Part shown: positions 25,081-33,050 of the stretch, in pieces | Layout of the letters: the number at the start of each line of letters is the position of its first letter | Position numbering within the stretch: the stretch's first letter is position 1 | Assembly (NCBI RefSeq): GCF_049673105.1 | Contig: NZ_JBATXG010000017.1 | Location: forward strand, 13,901-77,900 | Length of the DNA stretch: 64,000 nucleotides | Reading direction: 5' to 3' | Source of the DNA: Castellaniella sp049673105 | GTDB taxonomy: Bacteria; Pseudomonadota; Gammaproteobacteria; Burkholderiales; Burkholderiaceae_B | The notes under the pieces: generated by a model | Told to the model about the DNA's origin: nothing | Seen by the model: only the letters and a program-made list of their open reading frames with translations | Databases searched by the model: none | Translations under genes and position numbers: made by a program

Positions 25081-26577
25081 ATGGACATCGCTTCTCCTGC
25101 CATCGAACCGCAGACCGCCGTGCCGGATTTCTCTGGTTTCCTGGCGCGTATCGGCGCTGACCTGCCGGCGCATTGCATTCTGACGCGCGTCGACCAGACC
25201 CGCGTTTACGAATGCGATGGCCTGTCTTTGTATCGTGAATTGCCGCCGGTGGTGGTGTTGCCCGAAAACGAGGCCCAGGTCATTACGCTGCTGAAAGCCT
25301 GTCACGAACACAATATCCCGGTGGTGCCCAGGGGGGCGGGGACCGGCCTGTCCGGCGGCGCCACGCCGCACCCGCAGGGCGTGGTCATCGGCCTGGCCAA
25401 ATTGAATCAGATCGTGCGCCTGGATCCCCAGGCGTGCACCGCCGTGGTCGGGCCAGGGGTGCGCAACCTGGCGATTTCCGAAGCCGCCGAACCGCACGGT
25501 CTGTACTATGCACCGGATCCGTCCAGCCAGATCGCCTGTTCCATCGGCGGCAACGTCGCTGAAAATTCCGGCGGCGTGCACTGCCTGAAATACGGGCTGA
25601 CCGTGCACAATGTGCTGCGCGTGCGGGTGGTCACCATCGAGGGCGAGGTCATCGAGCTGGGCGGCGAGGCGCCCGATGCGCCGGGGCTGAATCTGCTGCA
25701 ATCCTTTATCGGTTCCGAGGGCATGCTGGGCCTGGTGACCGAAGTCACGGTGCGCCTGATCCCGCGGCCACAGCTGGCGCGGGTCGTCATGGCCAGCTTT
25801 CCCAGTGTGGAATTGGCAGGGCAGGGCGTGACGCGCATCATTGCCGACGGCATCATTCCGGCGGGCCTGGAACTGATGGACAAGCGTTCCGTGCACATGG
25901 TCGAACCCTTTGTGCAGGCCGGCTACGATCTGGATGCCGAGGCCATCTTGCTGTGCGAATCCGATGGCACGCCCGACGAGGTCGCCGAGGAAATCAGTCG
26001 GGTCGAGGCCCTGCTCAGCGAGGTCGGCGCCACCCGCTTGCAGGTGTCCACGTCCGAGGCCGAACGCTTGAAGTTCTGGGCCGGACGCAAGAACGCCTTT
26101 CCGGCTGCCGGGCGAATTTCCCCTGATTACTACTGCATGGACGGCACGATTCCGCGCCGTCATTTGGGACGGGTGCTGGGCGCCATCGCCCAGATGGAAA
26201 CGCAATTCGGTCTGCGTTGCTCGAATGTCTTTCACGCGGGGGATGGTAACTTGCATCCCTTGATTCTGTTCGATGCCAATCAGCCTGACGAAATCGAGCG
26301 CGCTGAAGCCTTTGGCGCCGCCATCCTGGAACTCTGTGTCGAGGTGGGCGGCACCATCACGGGCGAGCACGGCGTGGGTCTGGAAAAGATCAATCAGATG
26401 TGCACGCAGTTTTCACGAGAAGAGCTGGACGCCTTTTCGGCCTTCAAGCGTGCCTTCGATCCCTACGGCCTGCTCAATCCCTTGAAGCTCATCCCCACGC
26501 TGGTGCGGTGCGCCGAATACGGCAAGATGCACGTGCATCAGGGCGAGCTGCGCTTTCCCGACATTCCCCGTTTCTGA
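25081..26577 (+). CDS. glcD: Glycolate oxidase subunit GlcD
   Basis: A 498-residue FAD subunit of glycolate dehydrogenase, which oxidises glycolate to glyoxylate. FAD-binding elements VVPRGAGTGLSGGATP and CSIGGNVAENSGGVHCLKYG are clear, and the C-terminal motif TGEHGVGLEK matches the family. It works with GlcE and GlcF, encoded directly downstream. Confidence 0.95.
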   Translation: MDIASPAIEPQTAVPDFSGFLARIGADLPAHCILTRVDQTRVYECDGLSLYRELPPVVVLPENEAQVITLLKACHEHNIPVVPRGAGTGLSGGATPHPQGVVIGLAKLNQIVRLDPQACTAVVGPGVRNLAISEAAEPHGLYYAPDPSSQIACSIGGNVAENSGGVHCLKYGLTVHNVLRVRVVTIEGEVIELGGEAPDAPGLNLLQSFIGSEGMLGLVTEVTVRLIPRPQLARVVMASFPSVELAGQGVTRIIADGIIPAGLELMDKRSVHMVEPFVQAGYDLDAEAILLCESDGTPDEVAEEISRVEALLSEVGATRLQVSTSEAERLKFWAGRKNAFPAAGRISPDYYCMDGTIPRRHLGRVLGAIAQMETQFGLRCSNVFHAGDGNLHPLILFDANQPDEIERAEAFGAAILELCVEVGGTITGEHGVGLEKINQMCTQFSREELDAFSAFKRAFDPYGLLNPLKLIPTLVRCAEYGKMHVHQGELRFPDIPRF

Positions 26578-26586
26578 AGAGACCCT

Positions 26587-27681
26587 ATGGAATTCGTCCT
26601 GTCTGAACTGAGCGAGCAGGTGGTCACGGCACGCGCCGCCCAGAAATCCCTGATGATCCGCGGCGGCGGCACCCGGCTGTTTTATGGCGAGCCTGTGGTC
26701 GACGAGGATGCCACTGGCTGGCTGGATCTGTCGGCCTATCACGGCGTGGTGGGATATGAACCGTCCGAGCTGGTGCTGACCGCCCGGGCAGGCACCTCTC
26801 TGGCGCAGATCGAAGAACTCTTGGCCTCGCAGGGCCAGATGCTGGCTTTCGAGCCGCCGCGTTTCGGGGCTACCGGCACGTTGGGCGGCTGCGTGGCGAC
26901 CGGTCTGTCCGGTCCGCGTCGTTTGGCGGCAGGGGGCTTGGCCGATTTCGTGCTGGGCGCGCGCCTGCTCAATGCCGATGGCAATGTCTTGCGCTTTGGC
27001 GGCGAGGTCATGAAAAACGTGGCCGGCTACGATGTCTCCCGCCTGTTGGCCGGGTCGCTGGGGGTGTTGGGCGCCTTGGTGGAACTCTCCATCAAAGTGG
27101 TGCCCCGACCGCGCTGCGAGGCGACCCGGGCGCTGGCGTTGGACGAGGCGGGGGCGTTGCAACAGTGCTTGCAGTGGCGGTCCCGGCCAGTGCCGATCTC
27201 GGCCACGGCCTGGGTGCCGGACGAGGTGGGCGGGGCGGGGCGCCTGATGGTCCGGCTCTCGGGCAACGAATCCGCAGTGCGCCAGGCTCAGGGTGAGATC
27301 GGCGGCGAAACCGTGTCTGACGATCAGGCGCAGGCATTTTGGCTGGGGTTGCGCGATCAGACACATGAATTTTTCCGTCACCGCCCTTTGTGGCGCCTGA
27401 GCCTGCCGCCGCGTACGCCTGCCCTGGGCCTGGGGCCGACGCTGCACGAATGGGGCGGTGGCCTGCGCTGGTTGACAGGCGATCAGGACGCCGCCGCTCT
27501 GCGTGCCAGGGTGCAGGCCCTGGGCGGGTCCGCCTGTCTGTATCATCGCGGCGGGGTATCCCGTGACGTCTCGACCTTTCATCCCTTGGCTGCCGGCGTG
27601 ATGCAGATCCACCGACGGCTGAAGCAGGAATTCGATCCCAGCGGCGTCTTCAATCCGCGTCGCCTGGTGCAGGAATTCTAA
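26587..27681 (+). CDS. glcE: Glycolate oxidase FAD-binding subunit GlcE
   Basis: A 364-residue FAD-binding subunit with the PCMH motifs MIRGGGTRLFYG and GATGTLGGCVATGLSGPRR, and KNVAGYDVSRLLAGSLG. It is shorter than GlcD and lacks the full C-terminal oxidase domain, as normal. It starts 9 bp after glcD. Confidence 0.93.
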   Translation: MEFVLSELSEQVVTARAAQKSLMIRGGGTRLFYGEPVVDEDATGWLDLSAYHGVVGYEPSELVLTARAGTSLAQIEELLASQGQMLAFEPPRFGATGTLGGCVATGLSGPRRLAAGGLADFVLGARLLNADGNVLRFGGEVMKNVAGYDVSRLLAGSLGVLGALVELSIKVVPRPRCEATRALALDEAGALQQCLQWRSRPVPISATAWVPDEVGGAGRLMVRLSGNESAVRQAQGEIGGETVSDDQAQAFWLGLRDQTHEFFRHRPLWRLSLPPRTPALGLGPTLHEWGGGLRWLTGDQDAAALRARVQALGGSACLYHRGGVSRDVSTFHPLAAGVMQIHRRLKQEFDPSGVFNPRRLVQEF

Positions 27682-27690
27682 GGACACATC

Positions 27691-28920
27691 ATGCAAACCC
27701 AACTTGCCCCCTGGGCGCAAGACACGGCCATCGGCCAGGAGGCCGATGAAATCCTGCGGCGCTGCGTGCATTGCGGCTTCTGCCTGGCTACTTGTCCCAC
27801 CTACCAGATTCTGGGGGACGAACTCGACAGTCCGCGTGGCCGGATCTATCAGATCAAGCAGATTCTGGAAGGCGTCCAGCCGACCTACGTGACCCAGCAG
27901 CATCTGGATCGCTGCCTGACCTGCCGCAACTGCGAGACCACCTGTCCTTCGGGCGTGGAGTACGGCAAGCTGGTGGACATCGGTCGCCAGTTGGTCAGCG
28001 AGCGGGTCGAGCGTCCCTGGCATCAGCGCCTGTTGCGCAGCGCCTTGCGGCGTCTGATGCTGTCGCCGGCTTTCGGCCCGCTGTATCGCCTGGGCCGCTG
28101 GGTGCGGCCTGCCTTGCCCGCCGTTTTGCAGGGCAAGATCGCCGTGGCGCGGCCTGCGGGGGCGCTACCTGTGCAGCCGCAGCGCCATGCCCGCCAGGTG
28201 CTGATGCTCAGCAATTGCGTGCAGCCCGCCATGCTGCCGTCCATCGATGCCGCCACGCAGCGCGTGCTGGACGCCGTCGGCGTGGGCACGCGCTTTGCAG
28301 CGGGTTCGGGCTGCTGCGGCGCCATCAATTTTCACCTGGATGCCCAAGAAGCAGCCCGCGCGCAGATGCGGGCCAATGTGGATGCCTGGCTTCCCCTGCT
28401 GGAATCAGGGCAGGTAGAGGCTGTGGTGGTCAACGCGTCCGGCTGCGGGGGCATGATCAAGGACTACGCTCATCACCTGCAGCACGATCCGGCCTACGCC
28501 GAGCGCGCCGCCCGGCTGATGCCCTACGTGAAGGACATCGCCGAATTCCTGGCGCCCCTGGCGGCGGAGGTGCGCGCCGCCATGCGTCGCGCGCCGGGCC
28601 GCAGCGCCTTTCACCCGCCCTGTACCCTGCAGCACTGGCAGGGCCTGCGTCCGCTGACCGAACGTCTGCTGGCGGATCTGGGCTTTGATCTGCAGACCTT
28701 CGGTGAAGCCCATCTGTGCTGCGGGTCGGCCGGCACCTACTCGATCACCCAGCCGGTGCTGTCCAAAACCCTGAGAGACCGCAAATTGCAGGCGATCCAG
28801 ACCACCTTGCCCGATACCATCGTGTCGTCGAACATCGGCTGCATCTGCCATCTGCAAAGCGGCACGGATACCCCGGTGCGGCATTGGATCGAAACCGTGG
28901 ACGAGGCCATGCATGCTTGA
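27691..28920 (+). CDS. glcF: Glycolate oxidase iron-sulfur subunit GlcF
   Basis: A 409-residue subunit with two ferredoxin motifs, CVHCGFCLATCP (25-36) and CLTCRNCETTCP (75-86), and two CCG-type motifs (SGCCGA and HLCCGSAG). It carries electrons from the flavin subunits to quinone. The stop overlaps the mnmA start by 8 bp, so mnmA is probably co-transcribed. Confidence 0.95.
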   Translation: MQTQLAPWAQDTAIGQEADEILRRCVHCGFCLATCPTYQILGDELDSPRGRIYQIKQILEGVQPTYVTQQHLDRCLTCRNCETTCPSGVEYGKLVDIGRQLVSERVERPWHQRLLRSALRRLMLSPAFGPLYRLGRWVRPALPAVLQGKIAVARPAGALPVQPQRHARQVLMLSNCVQPAMLPSIDAATQRVLDAVGVGTRFAAGSGCCGAINFHLDAQEAARAQMRANVDAWLPLLESGQVEAVVVNASGCGGMIKDYAHHLQHDPAYAERAARLMPYVKDIAEFLAPLAAEVRAAMRRAPGRSAFHPPCTLQHWQGLRPLTERLLADLGFDLQTFGEAHLCCGSAGTYSITQPVLSKTLRDRKLQAIQTTLPDTIVSSNIGCICHLQSGTDTPVRHWIETVDEAMHA

Positions 28921-30049
28921 CAGTCATCAGGCCGCCGCCGGCATGCCCGAGCCTGGCGCGCGCATCGTGGTCGGCATGTCGGGCGGCGTGGATTCCTCTG
29001 TGACGGCCTGGCTGCTGAAGCAGCAGGGCTACCAGGTCATCGGTCTGTTCATGAAGAACTGGGAAGACGATGACGATAGCGAATACTGCTCGACGCGGCA
29101 GGACTGGCTGGATGCGGCTAGCGTGGCCGACGTGGTCGGGGTCGATATCGAGGCCGTGAATTTCGCCACCGAATACAAGGATCGCGTCTTCGCTGAATTT
29201 CTGCGGGAATATTCGGCGGGCCGCACGCCCAATCCCGATGTGCTGTGCAATGCGGAAATCAAGTTCAAGGCCTTTCTGGATCATGCCATGGGCCTGGGGG
29301 CGGACTATATCGCCACGGGGCACTATGCCCGGGTGCGGCGCGTGCAGACTGCGGCGGGCCCGCGCACCCAGTTGCTCAAAGCGGTCGATGCCAGCAAGGA
29401 CCAGAGCTATTTCCTGCATCGCCTGAATCAGGCGCAGCTGGCGCGCACGGTATTTCCCCTGGGGGAAATCCACAAGACCGAAGTGCGCCGCATCGCCCTT
29501 GAAATCGGTTTGCCCAACGCGGCCAAAAAGGATTCCACGGGCATCTGTTTCATCGGTGAAAGGCCGTTCCGGGAATTCCTGAACCGTTATCTGCCGACCA
29601 AACCCGGCCCTATGCGCACACCGGAAGGCCGGGTGCTGGGGACGCATCAGGGCCTGGCCTTTTACACACTGGGCCAGCGCAAGGGCCTGGGGATTGGCGG
29701 AGTGCATGGCGCACAGCGCGATGACGGCACAGCCGACGCTTGGTATGTGGCCCGGAAAGATATGGCCAACAACACTCTGTACGTGGTGCAAGGCCATGAT
29801 CATCCCTGGCTGTTGACGCCAACGCTGACGGCACAGGCCGCCAGCTGGGTGGCCGGAGAGCCACCCGCGCCCGGCGCTTATGGGGCCAAGACCCGCTATC
29901 GTCAAGGCGACACCGCCTGTGCGCTGGCCGTGCGCGATGCCGAGAATTTCGATCTGTCGTTCGACGCGCCCCAATGGGCAGTGACGCCGGGCCAGTCCGC
30001 TGTCCTGTATGACGGGGACGTCTGCCTGGGGGGCGGGGTGATCGCTTAG
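28913..30049 (+). CDS. mnmA: tRNA-specific 2-thiouridylase MnmA
   Basis: It adds sulfur at C2 of wobble uridine 34 in tRNA-Lys, -Glu and -Gln. The 378-residue protein has the PP-loop GMSGGVDSSV, the catalytic cysteine in DVLCNAEIKF and the second in STGICFIGERPF. It provides the thiolated substrate that MnmH (57002-58093) converts to selenouridine. Overlap with glcF suggests readthrough from the glc operon. Confidence 0.96.
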   Translation: MLDSHQAAAGMPEPGARIVVGMSGGVDSSVTAWLLKQQGYQVIGLFMKNWEDDDDSEYCSTRQDWLDAASVADVVGVDIEAVNFATEYKDRVFAEFLREYSAGRTPNPDVLCNAEIKFKAFLDHAMGLGADYIATGHYARVRRVQTAAGPRTQLLKAVDASKDQSYFLHRLNQAQLARTVFPLGEIHKTEVRRIALEIGLPNAAKKDSTGICFIGERPFREFLNRYLPTKPGPMRTPEGRVLGTHQGLAFYTLGQRKGLGIGGVHGAQRDDGTADAWYVARKDMANNTLYVVQGHDHPWLLTPTLTAQAASWVAGEPPAPGAYGAKTRYRQGDTACALAVRDAENFDLSFDAPQWAVTPGQSAVLYDGDVCLGGGVIA

Positions 30050-30065
30050 CGGTGCGTATCCATGT

Positions 30066-30089
30066 TCAGGCCCCGGTATCGGGGCCTGA
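30066..30089. terminator. Bidirectional hairpin between mnmA and the GST gene
   Basis: A perfect 9-bp stem TCAGGCCCC / GGGGCCTGA with a GGTATC loop lies between the convergent mnmA and GST genes. There is no long T tract on either side. Confidence 0.5.
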
Positions 30090-30095
30090 TGCGCA

Positions 30096-30707
30096 TCAAT
30101 TGGCGGGGGGGCGTGTGGACACGAAGGACGGCCTGCCATCCAGCTTTTCGGCCAGACGGGCCAGATTGGCGTGACGCGACCGCCAGTCCAGGGCCGGATT
30201 GCGGAAGTCCAGATAGCCCAGGGCGGCGCCCACGGCGATGTCCGCCAGGCATAGATTGACCCCCGTGCAGTAGGCTTGCTCGCCCAGCAGGGCGTCCATG
30301 TAGGCTAGCGCCGCAGTGATCTTGCCTGTTTGGCGGTCCACCCACGCGGCGCTTTGCTGTTCCGGGGGGCGGCGGCTTTCCTGGACGATGCTGGTCGCGG
30401 CATCCATGATGCCATCGGCGGTGGCTTCCCAGTGTTTGATGGCAATCCGTTCACGCCCCGGAGGAGAGATCAGGCGCCCGACGGGCGAGAGCGTGTCCAG
30501 GTATTCGACGATCACACGCGAGTCGAACAGCGCTTCGTTTTCGTCCAGGATCAGACAGGGGATTTTGCCCAGGGGATTATGGGCGGCAGCCTGCGCGCCG
30601 GCATCCCAAGGGTTGTCCAGCACCAGTTCGTAGTCGAGCTTTTTCTCTGCCAGCACAATCCGGACTTTACGGACATAGGGGCTGGACAGGGAACCAATCA
30701 ATCTCAT
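30096..30707 (-). CDS. Glutathione S-transferase family protein
   Basis: A 203-residue GST with thioredoxin-fold N-terminus (LIGSLSSPYVRKVRIVLAEKKLDYE), the cis-proline segment GKIPCLIL and the substrate segment ALFDSRVIVEYLD. The C-terminal helical domain includes YCTGVNLCLADIAVGAALGYLDFR. SPYVRK at the active site is typical of bacterial YibF-like GSTs. The physiological substrate is unknown. Confidence 0.88.
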   Translation of the reverse strand: MRLIGSLSSPYVRKVRIVLAEKKLDYELVLDNPWDAGAQAAAHNPLGKIPCLILDENEALFDSRVIVEYLDTLSPVGRLISPPGRERIAIKHWEATADGIMDAATSIVQESRRPPEQQSAAWVDRQTGKITAALAYMDALLGEQAYCTGVNLCLADIAVGAALGYLDFRNPALDWRSRHANLARLAEKLDGRPSFVSTRPPAN

Positions 30708-30941
30708 GGCAAACCGGGGAAAGTCTAAGGCTCAAAAAGTATATCAGGGCTGGGCGGGCGGTCCGGGAAGTCCGACCGATACCGTCCCTTTTTGGGTGGA
30801 TTCGGCGGGCGGGTGTGGTATATCCGCCCAAAGCCTTGACACTGGGGGCAAATGTTAGAATCGCTGCTTGACCTGTCTGCGGCAGAATTTGCCGCTTCCA
30901 CGGGCGCTGTTGGCTGGCGTCCTTCATTCCACTTGTTCAAG

Positions 30942-32318
30942 ATGCAGATCGATTCCTCCCTGAGCGCCCTGAATGCGCTGTCGCCCCTGGACGGGCGCTA
31001 TGCGGCGAAAGCCGATTCTTTGCGGCCCTTCCTGTCGGAGGCCGGTTTCATGGCGCATCGCGTCGAAGTGGAAATCGCCTGGCTGATCGGCCTGTCCGAT
31101 GCCGGCTTGCCGGAGCTGGCCGCCTTTTCGCCGGCGGCACGGGCGCGGCTGCAGGCGCTGGTGCAGAATTTTTCCGAAAGCGATGCGGCCCGGATCAAGG
31201 CCATCGAACGCACGACCAACCACGACGTCAAGGCCGTGGAGTATTGGCTGAAGGAACAAGTGGCCGATGATGCGGAATTGTCGCAGGCTGCGGAATTCAT
31301 CCACTTTGCCTGCACCTCGGAAGACATCAACAACACCTCGCACGCCCTGATGTTGGGCCGGGCGCGTGCGCATGCCCTCGTGCCGGCGCTGGAAACAGTC
31401 GTGGCGCGGCTGCGCGAATTGGCCCACCAGCACGCGGATCAGCCTTTGCTGTCGCGCACCCACGGCCAGCCGGCCACGCCCAGCACCATGGGCAAGGAAT
31501 TCGCCAACGTGGTCGCCCGTCTGGACCGTGTTCTGGACGCCATCCGCGCCGTGCAGCCACTGGCGAAGATGAACGGCGCCACCGGCAATTACAACGCCCA
31601 CCTGGCAGCCTATCCGGAGATCGACTGGCCCGCCTTTTCGGGTGAGGTGCTGGGCGGCCTGGGGCTGACCCAGAATGCGTATTCGATCCAGATCGAACCG
31701 CATGACTGGATGGCGGCCCTGTTCGACGCCATCGGGCAGGCCAACACCATTTTGCTGGACCTGAATCGGGATGTCTGGGGCTACATTTCCCTGGGGTATT
31801 TCAAGCAGCGCCTGAAGGACGGCGAGGTCGGTTCGTCCACCATGCCGCACAAGGTCAACCCGATCGACTTCGAAAACTCCGAAGGCAACCTGGGCCTGGC
31901 CAATGCCATGCTGCGTCACTTGTCGGAAAAATTGCCGGTGTCCCGCTGGCAGCGCGACCTGACGGATTCCACGGTCTTGCGCAATCTGGGCGTGGCACTG
32001 GGCTACAGCCTGATCGCCTATGACGCCTGCCTGCGTGGTCTGGGCAAACTAGAGCTGAATGCCGCCGTCATCGATGCCGATATCGACGCCTGCTGGGAAA
32101 TCCTGGCCGAACCCGTGCAGACCGTCATGCGCCGCTACGGCCTGCCGCAGCCCTACGAACAACTGAAGGCGCTGACGCGGGGCAAGGGTATCACCCAGGA
32201 CGCCCTGCGCGAGTTCATCACCGGCCTGGATCTGCCGGCTGAACCCAAGGCCCGTCTGCTGGCCATGACGCCGCGCAGCTACATCGGGCTGGCCGCTCAG
32301 TTGGCTCGGGCCATCTGA
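30942..32318 (+). CDS. purB: Adenylosuccinate lyase
   Basis: It splits SAICAR and adenylosuccinate in purine synthesis. The 458-residue protein has the fumarase/aspartase signature GSSTMPHKVNPIDFEN and TSEDINNTSHALML, and a family-typical start at MQIDSSLSALNALSPLDGRY. The ATG at 30942 has little ribosome binding site; an upstream in-frame ATG at 30852 would add 30 atypical residues. Confidence 0.95.
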   Translation: MQIDSSLSALNALSPLDGRYAAKADSLRPFLSEAGFMAHRVEVEIAWLIGLSDAGLPELAAFSPAARARLQALVQNFSESDAARIKAIERTTNHDVKAVEYWLKEQVADDAELSQAAEFIHFACTSEDINNTSHALMLGRARAHALVPALETVVARLRELAHQHADQPLLSRTHGQPATPSTMGKEFANVVARLDRVLDAIRAVQPLAKMNGATGNYNAHLAAYPEIDWPAFSGEVLGGLGLTQNAYSIQIEPHDWMAALFDAIGQANTILLDLNRDVWGYISLGYFKQRLKDGEVGSSTMPHKVNPIDFENSEGNLGLANAMLRHLSEKLPVSRWQRDLTDSTVLRNLGVALGYSLIAYDACLRGLGKLELNAAVIDADIDACWEILAEPVQTVMRRYGLPQPYEQLKALTRGKGITQDALREFITGLDLPAEPKARLLAMTPRSYIGLAAQLARAI

Positions 32319-32331
32319 TCGGACACGGATC

Positions 32332-32350
32332 CCCCGCCTGTTAGGCGGGG
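32332..32350 (+). terminator. Hairpin after purB
   Basis: CCCCGCCT / AGGCGGGG with a GTT loop lies 13 bp after the purB stop. No T tract follows. Confidence 0.45.
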
Positions 32351-32384
32351 CGCACCCTGCCGGTTTCGTGCTGCGCCGGGGTTT

Positions 32385-32413
32385 TTGCGCCGCAACGTGA
32401 ATGGGTGTATAGT
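32385..32413 (+). promoter_or_regulatory. Promoter of tRNA-Lys
   Basis: TTGCGC (32385-32390), a 17-bp spacer and TATAGT (32408-32413) place the start about 18 bp before the mature tRNA. Confidence 0.55.
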
Positions 32414-32437
32414 TTCGTTCTTCGCAAAATCTGCGAA

Positions 32438-32513
32438 GGGCTGTTAGCTCAGTTGGTAGAGCAGCGGACTCTTAATCCGTCGGTCGACAGTTCGAGTCTG
32501 TCACAGCCCACCA
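32438..32513 (+). tRNA. tRNA-Lys (CTT)
   Basis: A 76-nt cloverleaf from GGGCTGT to the encoded CCA. The acceptor stem GGGCTGT/ACAGCCC, D arm AGCTCAGTTGGTAGAGC, anticodon loop CTCTTAA (anticodon CTT) and T arm with TTCGAGT all fit. Confidence 0.95.
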
Positions 32514-32521
32514 GGATTATC

Positions 32522-32552
32522 AAGGACTTAGGCGCGAGCCTAGGTCCTTTTT
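32522..32552 (+). terminator. Terminator of tRNA-Lys
   Basis: AAGGACTTAGGC pairs with GCCTAGGTCCTT (12 bp, one wobble) around a GCGA loop, then a T run. It lies 8 bp after the tRNA. Confidence 0.85.
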
Positions 32553-32615
32553 ATTTGGCGTCTGGCGTGGGCTGGGGGCGGGCGCGAGGGTTTCCGACCC
32601 TGTCGTGGGCAATAG

Positions 32616-32981
32616 TCAGGCGCTACGCTCTTGGATTCTGGCTCGATTCAATACCAGCGCTTCGGCGGTCGGCTCCCAGTCGCCCCAGTAAGCGTCGGGT
32701 GTTCCGGGGAAATCCTCTCTGCGAACGCCGGAGAATGCAGGTTTGTATCCGCGCTTCTTCATCTCGGCGATCAGTTCCGCGTGACGCCTGGCCAGATATC
32801 CAAGCCTGGTATAGAAGAAGAGCAGATGACCTTTGCCGAGGGTATAGGTCGCCGGTTGGGACAGGCCCCCGCGAGCAGCCGCTTTCTGCGCAAGGGTGAA
32901 CACCCTGGGTAGCTCCCTGTACTCGGCGACGAGATGAGGGCCGCTGAGCTCTTGGACAGGTATGCAATTGATGCGGGTCAT
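32616..32981 (-). CDS. T4 endonuclease V-like pyrimidine-dimer DNA glycosylase
   Basis: A 121-residue homologue of phage T4 DenV, which excises UV-induced pyrimidine dimers. The N-terminus MTRINCIPVQEL provides the catalytic Thr2 amine after Met removal. HLVAEYRELPRVF contains R22, E23 (catalytic) and R26. GHLLFFYTRLGYLARRHAELI matches the DenV core. It ends about 17 residues earlier than the 138-residue T4 protein and lacks the C-terminal aromatic WYKYYG segment that contacts the lesion. Phage-type distribution suggests horizontal acquisition next to tRNA-Lys. Confidence 0.88.
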   Translation of the reverse strand: MTRINCIPVQELSGPHLVAEYRELPRVFTLAQKAAARGGLSQPATYTLGKGHLLFFYTRLGYLARRHAELIAEMKKRGYKPAFSGVRREDFPGTPDAYWGDWEPTAEALVLNRARIQERSA

Positions 32982-33050
32982 GGTGTTCGGATTAGTGATG
33001 CTTTTTCGGCAGTGGTTGGGTGCGAGGCCGGCAGGGTTGGGGCCGCATCC

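Noticed and set aside
23634..25178. A 514-codon minus-strand frame opposite the D-lactate dehydrogenase-like gene
   Set aside because: Shadow frame of a GC-rich gene; the plus-strand protein has clear FAD motifs.
28745..30139. A 464-codon minus-strand frame opposite mnmA
   Set aside because: mnmA has catalytic motifs in place; the opposite frame has none.
32405..32899. A plus-strand frame across tRNA-Lys
   Set aside because: It is a translated tRNA (residues like LLAQLVEQRTLNPSVDSSSL), a common artefact, and it overlaps the pdg gene.
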